DNA from: JAPKZH01 sp964537875
GTDB lineage: Bacteria; Acidobacteriota; Aminicenantia; Aminicenantales; UBA4085
Assembly (NCBI GenBank): GCA_964537875.1
Contig: CAZIDN010000063.1
Span: 1-21,447, forward strand
Reading direction: 5' to 3'
Length of the DNA: 21,447 bases
Below, in pieces: positions 1-7,972 of the stretch. The position numbers and the translations under genes are program-made. Positions within the stretch are counted from its first letter, which is position 1, and each line of letters starts with the position of its first letter. The notes below the pieces were generated by a model. It was not told the DNA's origin, made no database searches, and saw only the letters and a list, made by a program, of their open reading frames with translations.

Positions 1-77
1 CGGCTTTTCGACGGGGGGAACCGACGGGACTGGTTCCCCAGGGGGCAGGGGGCGATTCTGCCACCGACAGAAAATCA
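1..77 (-). repeat. Repeat copy 1 (left end of element, cut by window edge)
   Basis: On the minus strand this reads GATTTTCTGTCGGTGGCAGA followed by ATCGCCCCC, a C-rich run and GGGGAACCAGTCCCGTCGG. It is the same left terminus seen at 9262 and at 11369, with a few substitutions. The element is oriented on the minus strand and continues past position 1, so its right end is not visible. It begins 35 bp after the stop codon of the last gene of the cluster and is the first structured DNA after that gene. It may serve as the transcript end, but no hairpin followed by a T run is visible. The part nearest position 1 no longer matches copy 2, so this may be a diverged or rearranged copy. Confidence 0.8.
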
Positions 78-112
78 AATATTTGGAGATTCTTGGGGAG
101 GAAATTCTTTTT

Positions 113-1819
113 TTATTGACGACCGGACGGCTCTTCCCCGGCTGTCAAGGTTATTTTGAGCAGCTTCACAGGTCTATTCAGAGCCTGGATGCTCAACAGA
201 TTGGGGCCTGCCTCGGACGGAAGCACTAGGGATAGAACAGGATCTCTAAGGTAATCCTCCCAGACGATCCGGCCATTAAAAATAACGGCGAGATAGGGAA
301 AAGGCTCGGGCGGGGCTTCAGCGAAGCTCAACGACAGGCGGACCTTCCTCCCGTCCAAGAGGAGAGTCCGATTAAGAGCTTCTGCCAAGGATATGTCCGC
401 TTCACTCGACAGGATTTCTCGCGCTGAGGCCGTCTTTTGGATGGCCTGGTCGATCGTTCTCAGCCCTTCTATATCATTCAGCCGTTCATAGTTTTTCCGC
501 ATCTTGACGAGAAGGGCGATTTCCGGGCCCGCGATTTCCGATGATTTCTTATAGAAATTGTTGGATTCATAAAGATAATCGAGCTTCTGATAAGAGTCTC
601 CGACGATTTCCAGGACGACGGCGTAGTCCCTCTTCGCCCCCTCGGGAATGACAAGGACGCTGGATTCCAGCGCCTGGCCCGACTGGACGACATCCCGGTA
701 CCGGTTTTGTTTGTATGCCAGAAAGAGCTCGAAGGAAAACAGGGAGAGATTTTTGGTCATCACGCCCGATCGATCTTCAAGCAGGCCCCTTTCCCTGAGG
801 AACTTTTCCAGGTCTCCTGCTCCGGAAAGCTGATCCTCAAGCTCTAAATAAGAGCGCAAATCGGGCAAGGCCTCCTCGATTCTCCGTGTCTCTTCAATTT
901 TAGACTTGGCCAGGGCCAGGCTGGCGTTCTTGAGGGCGTTTTTAAATTCAAGGCGGTCGATGAGGCTTTGGCCGGCCAGGTCCTGGTAAAAATGGATATT
1001 CTGAAGTGCGGCCAGAACGGATCGGAACCGGGCCGAAGCGTCTTTGATGCGGAGCGCGCTCAAAGCGTTTTGGCCGGCCGATATTTCATTCTTCACCTTT
1101 TGAAATTCCAGCCCTTCCGCCCGGCTGAGATACTTCAGCCGCTCCTCCCTGGATAACGACCGCTCTCCCAAAAACCGGGCGTACAGCCGGAAGATAAGGG
1201 CGTCTTCGGGGAGGACCTTTTCCATGACGGCATAGTCTTTGATGTGGAGATCCCACAAGTCGAGAATGGCCGCTGTTTTTTCGAAGTCTTTGCCGGCTAG
1301 GATTTCCTTGACGATATCGAGCGTACCACGCCGGTCCTCGGGCGAGAGGCTGGGCCACCGGGCGAGCATAGCCTTTCCGACCTCGGTGTAAATTTCCGTG
1401 TCCCGGCCGGAAAGACGTGCGGCTTTCTTGTATTCCTCCAGGGAATTGTCCTGGACGACGATATCCAGGAATTGAATGTATTGAAGGGCCTGGGCAAAGT
1501 AGAAATGCGCTGCCGGCGAAAACGGATCCAAGGTCAAGGCGCGGAGAAACCGATCATAAGCTCTCTCGAAATCTTGATCCCGGCGTTCCAGATCTCCGAG
1601 ACGGTTGACGCCCCTTTCAAAATAGGCCTTGGCCAGTTCCAGGTCGACCAGGCCGTTCAGGGGGATGACGGCCTGTCTTTTTTCCAGGATCTGGATTTTT
1701 TTTTCGATATTGGCCGTCCTCTCCTTGGCCTTGTCATACAGGTCGTTGCCCCTGAAGAAAAGGATATCTGCGACGCCGGCGACCAATAAAAGGGCCAGGA
1801 CGGCCCGCTTTCTGTTCAT
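113..1819 (-). CDS. Membrane-anchored TPR-like protein of unknown function
   Basis: 568 residues. An N-terminal hydrophobic segment (about residues 6-23) follows a short basic stretch (NRKR), so it is probably a signal anchor or uncleaved signal with the rest in the periplasm. A charged, helix-prone segment follows (about 27-50). Helical tandem repeats resembling TPRs are clearest around 56-115, where FERAYDRFLRALTLDPFSP has the usual TPR spacing. More helices run to about 470, and a beta-rich C-terminal part (about 485-562) contains LAVIFNGRIVWEDYL. ATG starts 1 bp after the stop of the Wzy/ligase-like gene, with GGAAG about 8 nt upstream, so the two are probably co-translated. TPR proteins often accompany O-antigen ligase-family proteins, and a scaffold or assembly role for the polymer machinery is an inference. 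I do not recognise a named family. Confidence 0.85.
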   Translation of the reverse strand: MNRKRAVLALLLVAGVADILFFRGNDLYDKAKERTANIEKKIQILEKRQAVIPLNGLVDLELAKAYFERGVNRLGDLERRDQDFERAYDRFLRALTLDPFSPAAHFYFAQALQYIQFLDIVVQDNSLEEYKKAARLSGRDTEIYTEVGKAMLARWPSLSPEDRRGTLDIVKEILAGKDFEKTAAILDLWDLHIKDYAVMEKVLPEDALIFRLYARFLGERSLSREERLKYLSRAEGLEFQKVKNEISAGQNALSALRIKDASARFRSVLAALQNIHFYQDLAGQSLIDRLEFKNALKNASLALAKSKIEETRRIEEALPDLRSYLELEDQLSGAGDLEKFLRERGLLEDRSGVMTKNLSLFSFELFLAYKQNRYRDVVQSGQALESSVLVIPEGAKRDYAVVLEIVGDSYQKLDYLYESNNFYKKSSEIAGPEIALLVKMRKNYERLNDIEGLRTIDQAIQKTASAREILSSEADISLAEALNRTLLLDGRKVRLSLSFAEAPPEPFPYLAVIFNGRIVWEDYLRDPVLSLVLPSEAGPNLLSIQALNRPVKLLKITLTAGEEPSGRQ

Positions 1820-1820
1820 G

Positions 1821-3269
1821 TCAGGACTTCCGGTGATAGACGGTCGTGTAGGTTAAAGCCAGGACGACGGAAAACAGCAGCATATTGGCGGGAATATGCA
1901 GGTTGAAATCGGTCAGGCTGTGAATCAGCATGATGAAAACCGAGATGATCCCTCCCATGGCCAGTCCCTTGATTTCAGGATTCCGGCGCTTGGACCAGGT
2001 CAGGAATGAATCCATGACGATATAAAGCACCGTGCCGGCGAGCAGAAGGAAGCCGACCAGGCCCAGCTCGGACAAATACTCCAAATAATCATTATGGGCA
2101 TGGACGAGGATCATCCCCTCGAATTTGACCGTGGCATAAACGGGATAGACGGAAGCGAAAGTCCCCAGGCCCGTCCCGAAGAGAGGGAAATCGCGGATGA
2201 TGGTCAGCACATTTCCCCACATGCGCGGCCGACCCTCCTGGAGCAGGTTGTCGAGCGTAAACCGCCCCAACATCGCATCGATGCCGACATAAAGGGCCAA
2301 GACCGTGATGATGATGAATGCGGCCATCAGAAATTGGCGAACCCAGGCCTGGCGGCTGCGAACCCGGCTGAAATGAAAGGCGGCCAATTCGAGGCCGATC
2401 ACAAATGTCAGGACGAGGAGGAAAACGCCCGAGCGGGAATTGGACAAGACGATGCCCAGGGACATGATGACAAGGGCGGCGGTGACCAAGACAATCAAGG
2501 CGGCAGTCTTGCCCGTCCAAGCCGAGAGGCGGTCCTGCCATGTCTTGCCGGGCTTGCCGAAAAAATCCATCCGGCAGATCGCCAGGCTGACGGCCAGGGG
2601 GATGATCATCTCCAAGTAGCCGGAGAAATGGTTCCGATTGATAAATGTGCCCGTGGCCGAATCCAGGTTGAAGACTTTTCTGTAGATCAAGACTCTGGGA
2701 TTTTTTCGGTAAAGCTCAAAGATCCCGTAGAGGGCTTCAAAAAGACCCATGGCCACGATCACCGTCATCATCCGCTGGATCTGGCGGCGGTGGGTGATCG
2801 TCTTGACGACAAGAAAGGCGATGAGGATGTAGGAGACAAGCTCCAGGGCTTCGCCCAATGTCTGGGACCGGACGAGGGACAGGCTGAAAAACTTGAGGTC
2901 GGCAAAGCGGGGGGAGAATTGCTGATGGAGGGCGATGGTCCGGGGAGACAGAATGCCGGTAAGAAATTTCGGCAGGGGAAGGAACTGGACGCCGATCCAC
3001 AAGAAAAGAGCGGCCAGCCCGTATTTCAGCCGGCCCAGTCTCTCGGCGAGCTTGGCATTGATCTGGGGCGGATGCTCCAGCAGGAAATAAACGGCCGTCA
3101 AAGCGATCGCCGCCAGCTCGATGATCAGGATCGCCCAGTTATCCGTGGACGCCGCCGGAAGCGGGCTGAGGATCAAAAGCGTCAGAATCCCGGATTCGAT
3201 GATCGTTCGGCCGAGCCGGTCGCGGGGCTCCCCGGAATCTCCCCGTCCCGGAATTTTATTTTCGACCAT
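1821..3269 (-). CDS. O-antigen ligase/Wzy-family membrane protein (first of two)
   Basis: 482 residues with roughly a dozen hydrophobic segments, hence an inner-membrane protein of the O-antigen ligase/polymerase superfamily. Visible family motifs are GTFINRNHF (207-215), SNSRSG (276-281) and the periplasmic-loop motif HAHNDYLEYLSELGLVG (390-406), preceded by DFPLFGTGLGTF. Members either polymerise lipid-linked repeat units (Wzy) or transfer glycan to an acceptor (WaaL-like); the sequence alone does not separate these. The frame stays open upstream to 3677, but that stretch lies inside wzc and reads as low-complexity basic sequence. I therefore chose ATG at 3269, 17 bp after the wzc stop; its Shine-Dalgarno is weak. 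It sits between wzc and the TPR protein. A second, different Wzy-like gene lies at 12614-13843. Confidence 0.9.
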   Translation of the reverse strand: MVENKIPGRGDSGEPRDRLGRTIIESGILTLLILSPLPAASTDNWAILIIELAAIALTAVYFLLEHPPQINAKLAERLGRLKYGLAALFLWIGVQFLPLPKFLTGILSPRTIALHQQFSPRFADLKFFSLSLVRSQTLGEALELVSYILIAFLVVKTITHRRQIQRMMTVIVAMGLFEALYGIFELYRKNPRVLIYRKVFNLDSATGTFINRNHFSGYLEMIIPLAVSLAICRMDFFGKPGKTWQDRLSAWTGKTAALIVLVTAALVIMSLGIVLSNSRSGVFLLVLTFVIGLELAAFHFSRVRSRQAWVRQFLMAAFIIITVLALYVGIDAMLGRFTLDNLLQEGRPRMWGNVLTIIRDFPLFGTGLGTFASVYPVYATVKFEGMILVHAHNDYLEYLSELGLVGFLLLAGTVLYIVMDSFLTWSKRRNPEIKGLAMGGIISVFIMLIHSLTDFNLHIPANMLLFSVVLALTYTTVYHRKS

Positions 3270-3286
3270 GTCGGGCAAGAAGGATT

Positions 3287-5593
3287 TCAGCCGGCCTTTC
3301 TTCTCTCGGCCTTGGCCGCCGCCTCGTCGCTTTGTTTGTCCTGGTAGTACTCGTATTGAAAATAGTTCGAGTAATATCCATCGCTCCGGATTTTCGCGTC
3401 GTTGAAGATCGCCCCGGCGATAGAGGCTTTGGCTTTTTTCAGCTCTTCGATCGCTTTCAATAAAGGTTTCCGTTTGGTGCTGTTCGTCTTGATGACGAGG
3501 ATGGTCATGTCGGAAAAAGAGCTGACGATGAGCGGATCGATGACGGCCAGGACAGGCGGCGTATCGATGAGGATGACGTCGAAGCTGTCCTTGACGATCT
3601 TCATCAGGTCTTGCATCCGCTTGGAATTCAGGAGCTCGGCCGGATTGGGCGGGTGGAGGCCGCTGGGCAACAGCCAAAGATTCTCGGCGAACGTTTTCTG
3701 GATCACGTCCGCGAGAGGCATGCGGCCCGTCAAGTAGCCGCTCAAGCCGGTCCCGTCCTTGACCTTGAAGATCTTATGGAGGCGGGGCTTTCTCAAATCG
3801 GCATCGACGGCCAGGACTTTCTCACCTAATTGGGCGAATGAGACGGCCATGTTGGCGATGGTGGCCGACTTGCCTTCCTGGGGAGAAGTGCTGGTCAGGG
3901 TAATGGTCTTGGGACCCACCTCCGCCTGGGAGAACAAGATCGATGTCCGAATCGTCCGATAGTCCTCGGAAATGGGGAGCTTGGGAAAAAGATGGTTGAT
4001 CAGCTCCACATCCCGGATATTCGCCAGGAGCTCTCCCCCCGCACCCTGCGTATCCGCCGGACGGTAAGACCTGTAATACCCGCCTCTCGTCTGCCGCTGG
4101 CCCGCGGAAAAATGGGGGATGATGCCGAACGAGGCCAGACCCGTAAGCTTTTCCAAATCATCCGGCCCTTTCACGGTGTTGTCGAGGAAGTCGGCCAGGA
4201 GGGCCAACCCGAGACCTCCGATGAGCCCCAGAAGAAGGGCGACGATGATGTTTCTCTGGGTGTTCGGCGAAACCGGTTTTTCGGGGATGAGAGCCTTGTC
4301 CACGATCTTGATGTTGCTCGTGTTCAAGCCGCTCAGCCGGGCCGATACGCCCGTCTCATTCTGCTTGGCCACAAGCGAGTTCAACAAGGCCTGCATGTTC
4401 TGGACTTCGATCTCCAGGCTTTTGTAGAAGATGGCGTCGCTGTTCATCTTATTGACATCGCCCCGCTGGGCCTCGCGCATCTTGAACAGCGACGCTTCCC
4501 TGGCCTGGGCCGTCCGAAAAGCCGATTGGGCGGCCTCCACGGCTTTTTGGATTTCGGTCTCCAGCTGGTTCTTGGCCGTATCGAGCCGTGTCTTGAGCTG
4601 GATCATTTCGATATATTCCGGCTTGTACAGGCGGCTCTTCTGTTCGTATTCGCTTTTGAGCTGGAGATAGTTGGTCTTCAAGCTCTGGATGATGGGATTG
4701 TTGGTGGACTGAGGCAGCGAATCGAGGCTCAGGCTCCTGAGCTCCCTGTATTGGGCTTCGGCGCCCACCCGGGCGATCTGGGCTTCCGTATAGGCCTTGT
4801 CCAGGTCGCTGAATTTTGAGAGGACGCTGTTTTCCTTGTCGCTGGTGACGAGGAGCTTCTTGTCCTCGCCGAACCTCTGGAGGGTCCTCTCCTTCAGGGC
4901 CAGATCGTCCCGCAGCTTGGCGATATTGTCGCCGAGAAATTCCGATGTCTGCTTGGTCGCCTCGAAGCGGGATTCCACCGTGAAGTTGATGAATTCCTGG
5001 GCCAGGGTGTTGACGATGTCGGCCGCCAAGCGGGCGGATGTCGACCTGAATTTGACATCGACAAGCCTCGTTTCCGGCACGGGCTGGACGGCCAAATGGT
5101 CCAGGACCATCTTGGCATACAGGCTGGTGGGATCGGCCAAGGCCGTCTCCGCATCGGCCGCCGGAGTCTTGCGGGGGGCCAGCCAGCTCAGGGTGACGAA
5201 CCTCTTCAACATTTGGAACAGGCTGGGTCGTTTATTCTGAAGAGACTGAAGCTCGGGACGGCTGCTCAGGCTCATTTTTTTGACGACGCGTTCGACCAAG
5301 GAACGGCTCTGGAGGATCTTGAGCTGAGTCTTGAAATAGGTGCCCAGAACATCCGAACTGTAGGCATTGGAGCTCAGCAGATCCTGGATCGTCAGGACGC
5401 TGGACCCGGGTTCTTCGATGAGGATGGTGGCTGTGGCCTGATAGAGGGGCGTCGCGGTGATGGAGATGATGACCGCCAAGGCCATCAGGATGGCCGTGGT
5501 GCTCGCCAGAACCCATTTCCGCTTGCGGATGATTTGCCAGTACTCAACGAGGTCGACATCCTTCTTTCCGACGGGTTTGTTGATGGGGGTCAT
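3287..5593 (-). CDS. wzc: Wzc-type polysaccharide co-polymerase with BY-kinase domain
   Basis: 768 residues. The Wzz chain-length domain comes first: cytoplasmic tail, TM1 (about 29-48), a long periplasmic region rich in coiled coil (about 205-420), the proline-containing motif IPEKPVSPNT (436-445) and TM2 (about 449-469). The cytoplasmic tyrosine autokinase follows: Walker A TSTSPQEGKS (567-576), Walker A' VLAVDADLRKPRLH (593-606), Walker B VILIDTPP (673-680) and a C-terminal tyrosine cluster at Y740, Y741, Y744, Y747, Y749 and Y750. The fused Wzz-kinase layout is the type usual in diderms. In this family, cycles of autophosphorylation set octamer assembly and polymer length, and the periplasmic part docks to the OPX protein. 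ATG at 5593 follows a 188-bp gap after wza. The Shine-Dalgarno is weak. The adjacent wza and Wzy-like genes fit the role. Confidence 0.96.
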   Translation of the reverse strand: MTPINKPVGKKDVDLVEYWQIIRKRKWVLASTTAILMALAVIISITATPLYQATATILIEEPGSSVLTIQDLLSSNAYSSDVLGTYFKTQLKILQSRSLVERVVKKMSLSSRPELQSLQNKRPSLFQMLKRFVTLSWLAPRKTPAADAETALADPTSLYAKMVLDHLAVQPVPETRLVDVKFRSTSARLAADIVNTLAQEFINFTVESRFEATKQTSEFLGDNIAKLRDDLALKERTLQRFGEDKKLLVTSDKENSVLSKFSDLDKAYTEAQIARVGAEAQYRELRSLSLDSLPQSTNNPIIQSLKTNYLQLKSEYEQKSRLYKPEYIEMIQLKTRLDTAKNQLETEIQKAVEAAQSAFRTAQAREASLFKMREAQRGDVNKMNSDAIFYKSLEIEVQNMQALLNSLVAKQNETGVSARLSGLNTSNIKIVDKALIPEKPVSPNTQRNIIVALLLGLIGGLGLALLADFLDNTVKGPDDLEKLTGLASFGIIPHFSAGQRQTRGGYYRSYRPADTQGAGGELLANIRDVELINHLFPKLPISEDYRTIRTSILFSQAEVGPKTITLTSTSPQEGKSATIANMAVSFAQLGEKVLAVDADLRKPRLHKIFKVKDGTGLSGYLTGRMPLADVIQKTFAENLWLLPSGLHPPNPAELLNSKRMQDLMKIVKDSFDVILIDTPPVLAVIDPLIVSSFSDMTILVIKTNSTKRKPLLKAIEELKKAKASIAGAIFNDAKIRSDGYYSNYFQYEYYQDKQSDEAAAKAERRKAG

Positions 5594-5781
5594 GGATAGG
5601 CCGTTACGGGAAAACAGCTGACTGTATTTTTAAATCGTCTCGAGAACGTTTCAATCCACACGCCTCCTCACGGACTTTGCCGAGAGCAGGATACACCGGC
5701 TGGGGATGCCTGACTATCGTCTGTCCCGATGAATTCCAGGGTGAATTTTCGCCGCCTTTTCCTCACCTCCGGCGAGGAGTG
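5594..5781 (-). other. wza-wzc intergenic region
   Basis: 188 bp without a gene, the longest gap in the export block apart from the 427-bp region. It contains the 30-bp GAATTC-centred motif (5716-5745) listed separately. Nearer wzc, on the minus strand, TTGAAA (5654-5649) is followed after 16 nt by TAAAAA (5632-5627), which could be a weak internal promoter with only about four matches per box. No hairpin followed by a T run is obvious after wza. The wzc leader has no strong Shine-Dalgarno. Confidence 0.4.
5716..5745. repeat. GAATTC-centred 30-bp motif, copy A
   Basis: These 30 bases match 21184-21213 at 26 of 30 positions in the same orientation. The core CCCGATGAATTC is identical and is followed by GGGTGAA in both. 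The centre is the palindrome GAATTC with C-rich and G-rich arms. It lies upstream of wzc. It could be an operator, a small dispersed repeat or a remnant of a larger repeat family. Function is unknown. Confidence 0.6.
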
Positions 5782-6645
5782 TCAAAAGATCGTCTCCGGG
5801 ACGAACACGACATCGTCGGCTTGGAGCTGGACATCCTTGGCCTTGTTCTTTTGGATGTTTTTGACGTTGACCTTGATTTCTTTTTCGTTGCCCATCACGT
5901 CTTTCCTTCGAATGACCACGCCTCCCTTGGCCGCACGTTCCGTAAAGCCGCCGGCCTGGGCGATGGCCCGGACCAGGGTCGGGATATTGGACTTGAGAAC
6001 CTGGATGGCGCCCGGGCTTTTCACTTGGCCGTAGACATAGATCTGGACCATCTGGTCGGCGGGGATATTGATGATGTCGTTGGGCTCTAGGACCATGTTC
6101 AGCTTGGCCTCCCCTTTCTGCATGAGATCTTCGACCGGAATTCTCAAGGAAATGTTCGACCCGTCCGCCTGCTGCCGGATGATGATGATCTCCTTGCCGG
6201 CGTCTCGGGCCAGCCCGCCGGCCTCGGCCAGGATCTCGAGCAGCGTCGTCCGGCCGAGCAATTCGTAGGATCCCTGCTTGCCGATAGCGCCCAGGATCGA
6301 GACCCGCTTGCTCCTGAATTCCCTGATCGAGACTTTGACCTGAGGATTGATGATGTATTTCTCCTCCAAAAGCCGGCTCAGCTTCTTCTCCAGCTGGGCC
6401 GCCGTCAGGCCGTCGACCTGGATCTCGCCTAAATAGGGGAAGCTGATCTTCCCGTCTTCGGAGACCCGGACGGTCGTGCTCAGCTTATCCTCTCCGAGGA
6501 CCTTGATTTCCAACAGGTCTTTGGCTCCGATGCGGTATTCCAAATCCGTTTTTTCCTGCGGGTCTTGACCTGCCGACGGCAGGCAAGGGCCAAGAACAAC
6601 CCAAATCAGGATCGCCGATAACAACAGAGGCATCGATTTCCTCAT
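5782..6645 (-). CDS. wza: Polysaccharide export (OPX/Wza-like) protein, short form
   Basis: 287 residues. A signal peptide covers about 1-26 (LLLSAILIWVVLG core). The only early cysteine is preceded by proline (GPC21), so it does not fit a normal lipobox. The polysaccharide-export domain spans about 34-110 (YRIGAKDLLEIKVLG, FPYLGEIQVDGLTAAQLE), followed by two SLBB-like modules (about 112-195 and 202-284, QIYVYGQVKSPGAIQV). The protein stops at VFVPETIF without the C-terminal amphipathic helix by which E. coli Wza (about 380 residues) crosses the outer membrane. It is therefore a periplasmic-type OPX protein that probably works with the barrel encoded just upstream. An in-frame TTG at 6660 also exists, but GAAGGAG six bases before the ATG at 6645 decides the start. 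Confidence 0.94.
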   Translation of the reverse strand: MRKSMPLLLSAILIWVVLGPCLPSAGQDPQEKTDLEYRIGAKDLLEIKVLGEDKLSTTVRVSEDGKISFPYLGEIQVDGLTAAQLEKKLSRLLEEKYIINPQVKVSIREFRSKRVSILGAIGKQGSYELLGRTTLLEILAEAGGLARDAGKEIIIIRQQADGSNISLRIPVEDLMQKGEAKLNMVLEPNDIINIPADQMVQIYVYGQVKSPGAIQVLKSNIPTLVRAIAQAGGFTERAAKGGVVIRRKDVMGNEKEIKVNVKNIQKNKAKDVQLQADDVVFVPETIF

Positions 6646-6651
6646 GGTGAG

Positions 6652-6658
6652 CTCCTTC
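6652..6658 (-). promoter_or_regulatory. Shine-Dalgarno that fixes the wza start
   Basis: GAAGGAG lies 6 nt before the ATG at 6645. A longer reading beginning with TTG at 6660 would put this site inside the coding sequence, so the ATG start is preferred. This is one of the few strong ribosome-binding sites in the window. Confidence 0.75.
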
Positions 6659-6703
6659 AAAAGGCCGGACTCATGGCCTTTTTTTGTTCAGGACATCCGG
6701 GGG

Positions 6704-7957
6704 TCAGAACTGATAGGTGAGCGTGGCCCCGACGAGATTTCTCCTTCTGGCGAACCCCAGTGGAGTGGATGTCCATTTTGAATAATTCCAGACCAAGCCC
6801 AGGCCGATCTCCCTGTAAATCCGGACGGTCCATCCGGCCGAATGTCCAATCTGCTTGTCTTTCCGAAAGGCTTCGCCGGGGTCCCCCTCGGCCGTCAAAA
6901 CCCGGATGGCCTGTGGATAATCCATGATTCCCTGGCTGTAGTTGTAATCCAATCTCAAGAAGTCCGTCAGGTAATAAGAAGCGCCCAGTCCATAGTTGTG
7001 ATCGATGTAATAATAGCTGGCCGGATCATACGAGAAAAAAATATCCCGGGCATAGCGGAGCCGGACGCTAAACTGGCCCCGCCTCATCTCCAGCCCGGTA
7101 TTTCCAAAGAAGCCGGAAAACGGCTTTTGCCCTTCCGTCGAGGGATTGAACCTCCTGTATCCGAAAGACAGAAGCCCCCTCATAAAACCCGCCAGGGGAA
7201 ACCGGATTCCCATCAATCCAGAATAGGAAGAGGCGTTCCGCCACGTCGATTGGATATTTTGAAACTTGTAATCCGTGTATCCGACCTGAGTGAAAAAGAA
7301 GCTCTCAGGATAGAGCTGGTAGTAAAACTCAAACCGGGCTTGTTTCTCTTGACGATTCAGCGTCTGAGACAGGGGGAGGCTGTCTGTGCCGGCCGCGATA
7401 TTCTGATATCCGAAGGTGAGAACCTCCCCGGCCACTCCGATGGATGTCTTCCGGGCGGTTTCATAAAAAAAGCCGACGTTATACCCTTTGGTGATATTCG
7501 TCGCAAGCCGGAACAGCTCCGAGGAGACGGGTTCTCGGTATTCACTGTGCCGGTATCCCGCGGACAGGACAAATCGGTGGAAGAGAAGATACTTCAGCCC
7601 CAAGGCATAGCTGTTGGTGAAGGTTCGCTGGTTTTTCTCCTTCCAATAATAGAGGTATTCCGGATTATCCATGAACGACAGGATCAAAGAGCCCCGGACG
7701 GGAAGATAGCAGGTGATCGATGGGGAAACGGCGCCGGTATAATCGGCCACGGCCGGGCCTTCGAAATAGATGTTATCATCATACCCGATATTCTTGAGAG
7801 CAAAAACGGGATAGAAGCGGAACGGCCCCAGCCGAAGCCAGGCATTCTTGGCGATGCCTTCGGATTCGTCGCGGAATCCCCGGTAGCTCTGGCCGAAGGC
7901 TTGTCCGCCGAGCCACGCCGAAAAACCAACGACGAGAATTTTTTTGAGGAGAGACAT
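6704..7957 (-). CDS. Outer-membrane beta-barrel, probable polysaccharide export porin
   Basis: 417 residues. A signal peptide (about 1-22, cleavage likely after GQAFG) is followed by alternating aromatic and hydrophobic strands typical of a barrel: YPVFALKNIGYDDNIYF, LGLKYLLFHRFVLSAGYRH, FEFYYQLYPESFFFTQVGY, FLRLDYNYSQGIMDYP. The last residues are TLTYQF, with the terminal phenylalanine that barrel-assembly machinery recognises. It resembles the loose group of putative barrel porins (BBP2-like) found in exopolysaccharide clusters, although I cannot confirm the Pfam match. It lies between the flavoprotein gene (15-bp gap) and wza (58-bp gap). Since that OPX protein has no outer-membrane helix, this barrel is the natural candidate for the outer-membrane channel. 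That is inference from context plus the known OPX/barrel partnerships. Strand count is unknown. Confidence 0.88.
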   Translation of the reverse strand: MSLLKKILVVGFSAWLGGQAFGQSYRGFRDESEGIAKNAWLRLGPFRFYPVFALKNIGYDDNIYFEGPAVADYTGAVSPSITCYLPVRGSLILSFMDNPEYLYYWKEKNQRTFTNSYALGLKYLLFHRFVLSAGYRHSEYREPVSSELFRLATNITKGYNVGFFYETARKTSIGVAGEVLTFGYQNIAAGTDSLPLSQTLNRQEKQARFEFYYQLYPESFFFTQVGYTDYKFQNIQSTWRNASSYSGLMGIRFPLAGFMRGLLSFGYRRFNPSTEGQKPFSGFFGNTGLEMRRGQFSVRLRYARDIFFSYDPASYYYIDHNYGLGASYYLTDFLRLDYNYSQGIMDYPQAIRVLTAEGDPGEAFRKDKQIGHSAGWTVRIYREIGLGLVWNYSKWTSTPLGFARRRNLVGATLTYQF

Positions 7958-7972
7958 GGTCGTTTGGCCCGC

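Noticed and set aside
2094..3347. 417-codon open frame on the plus strand
   Set aside because: It is antisense to the ligase-family gene and translates to a D/Q/G/E-rich mixture without any motif. The minus-strand membrane protein explains this DNA.
3270..3677. Upstream extension of the ligase-family gene into wzc
   Set aside because: The extra 136 residues lie over the wzc kinase end in another frame, are basic and unstructured, and the family begins near the first membrane segment. ATG at 3269 is the better start.
5635..5650. TCTCGAGA palindrome before wzc as an operator
   Set aside because: Only eight bases are symmetric and the flanks do not pair; too short to support.
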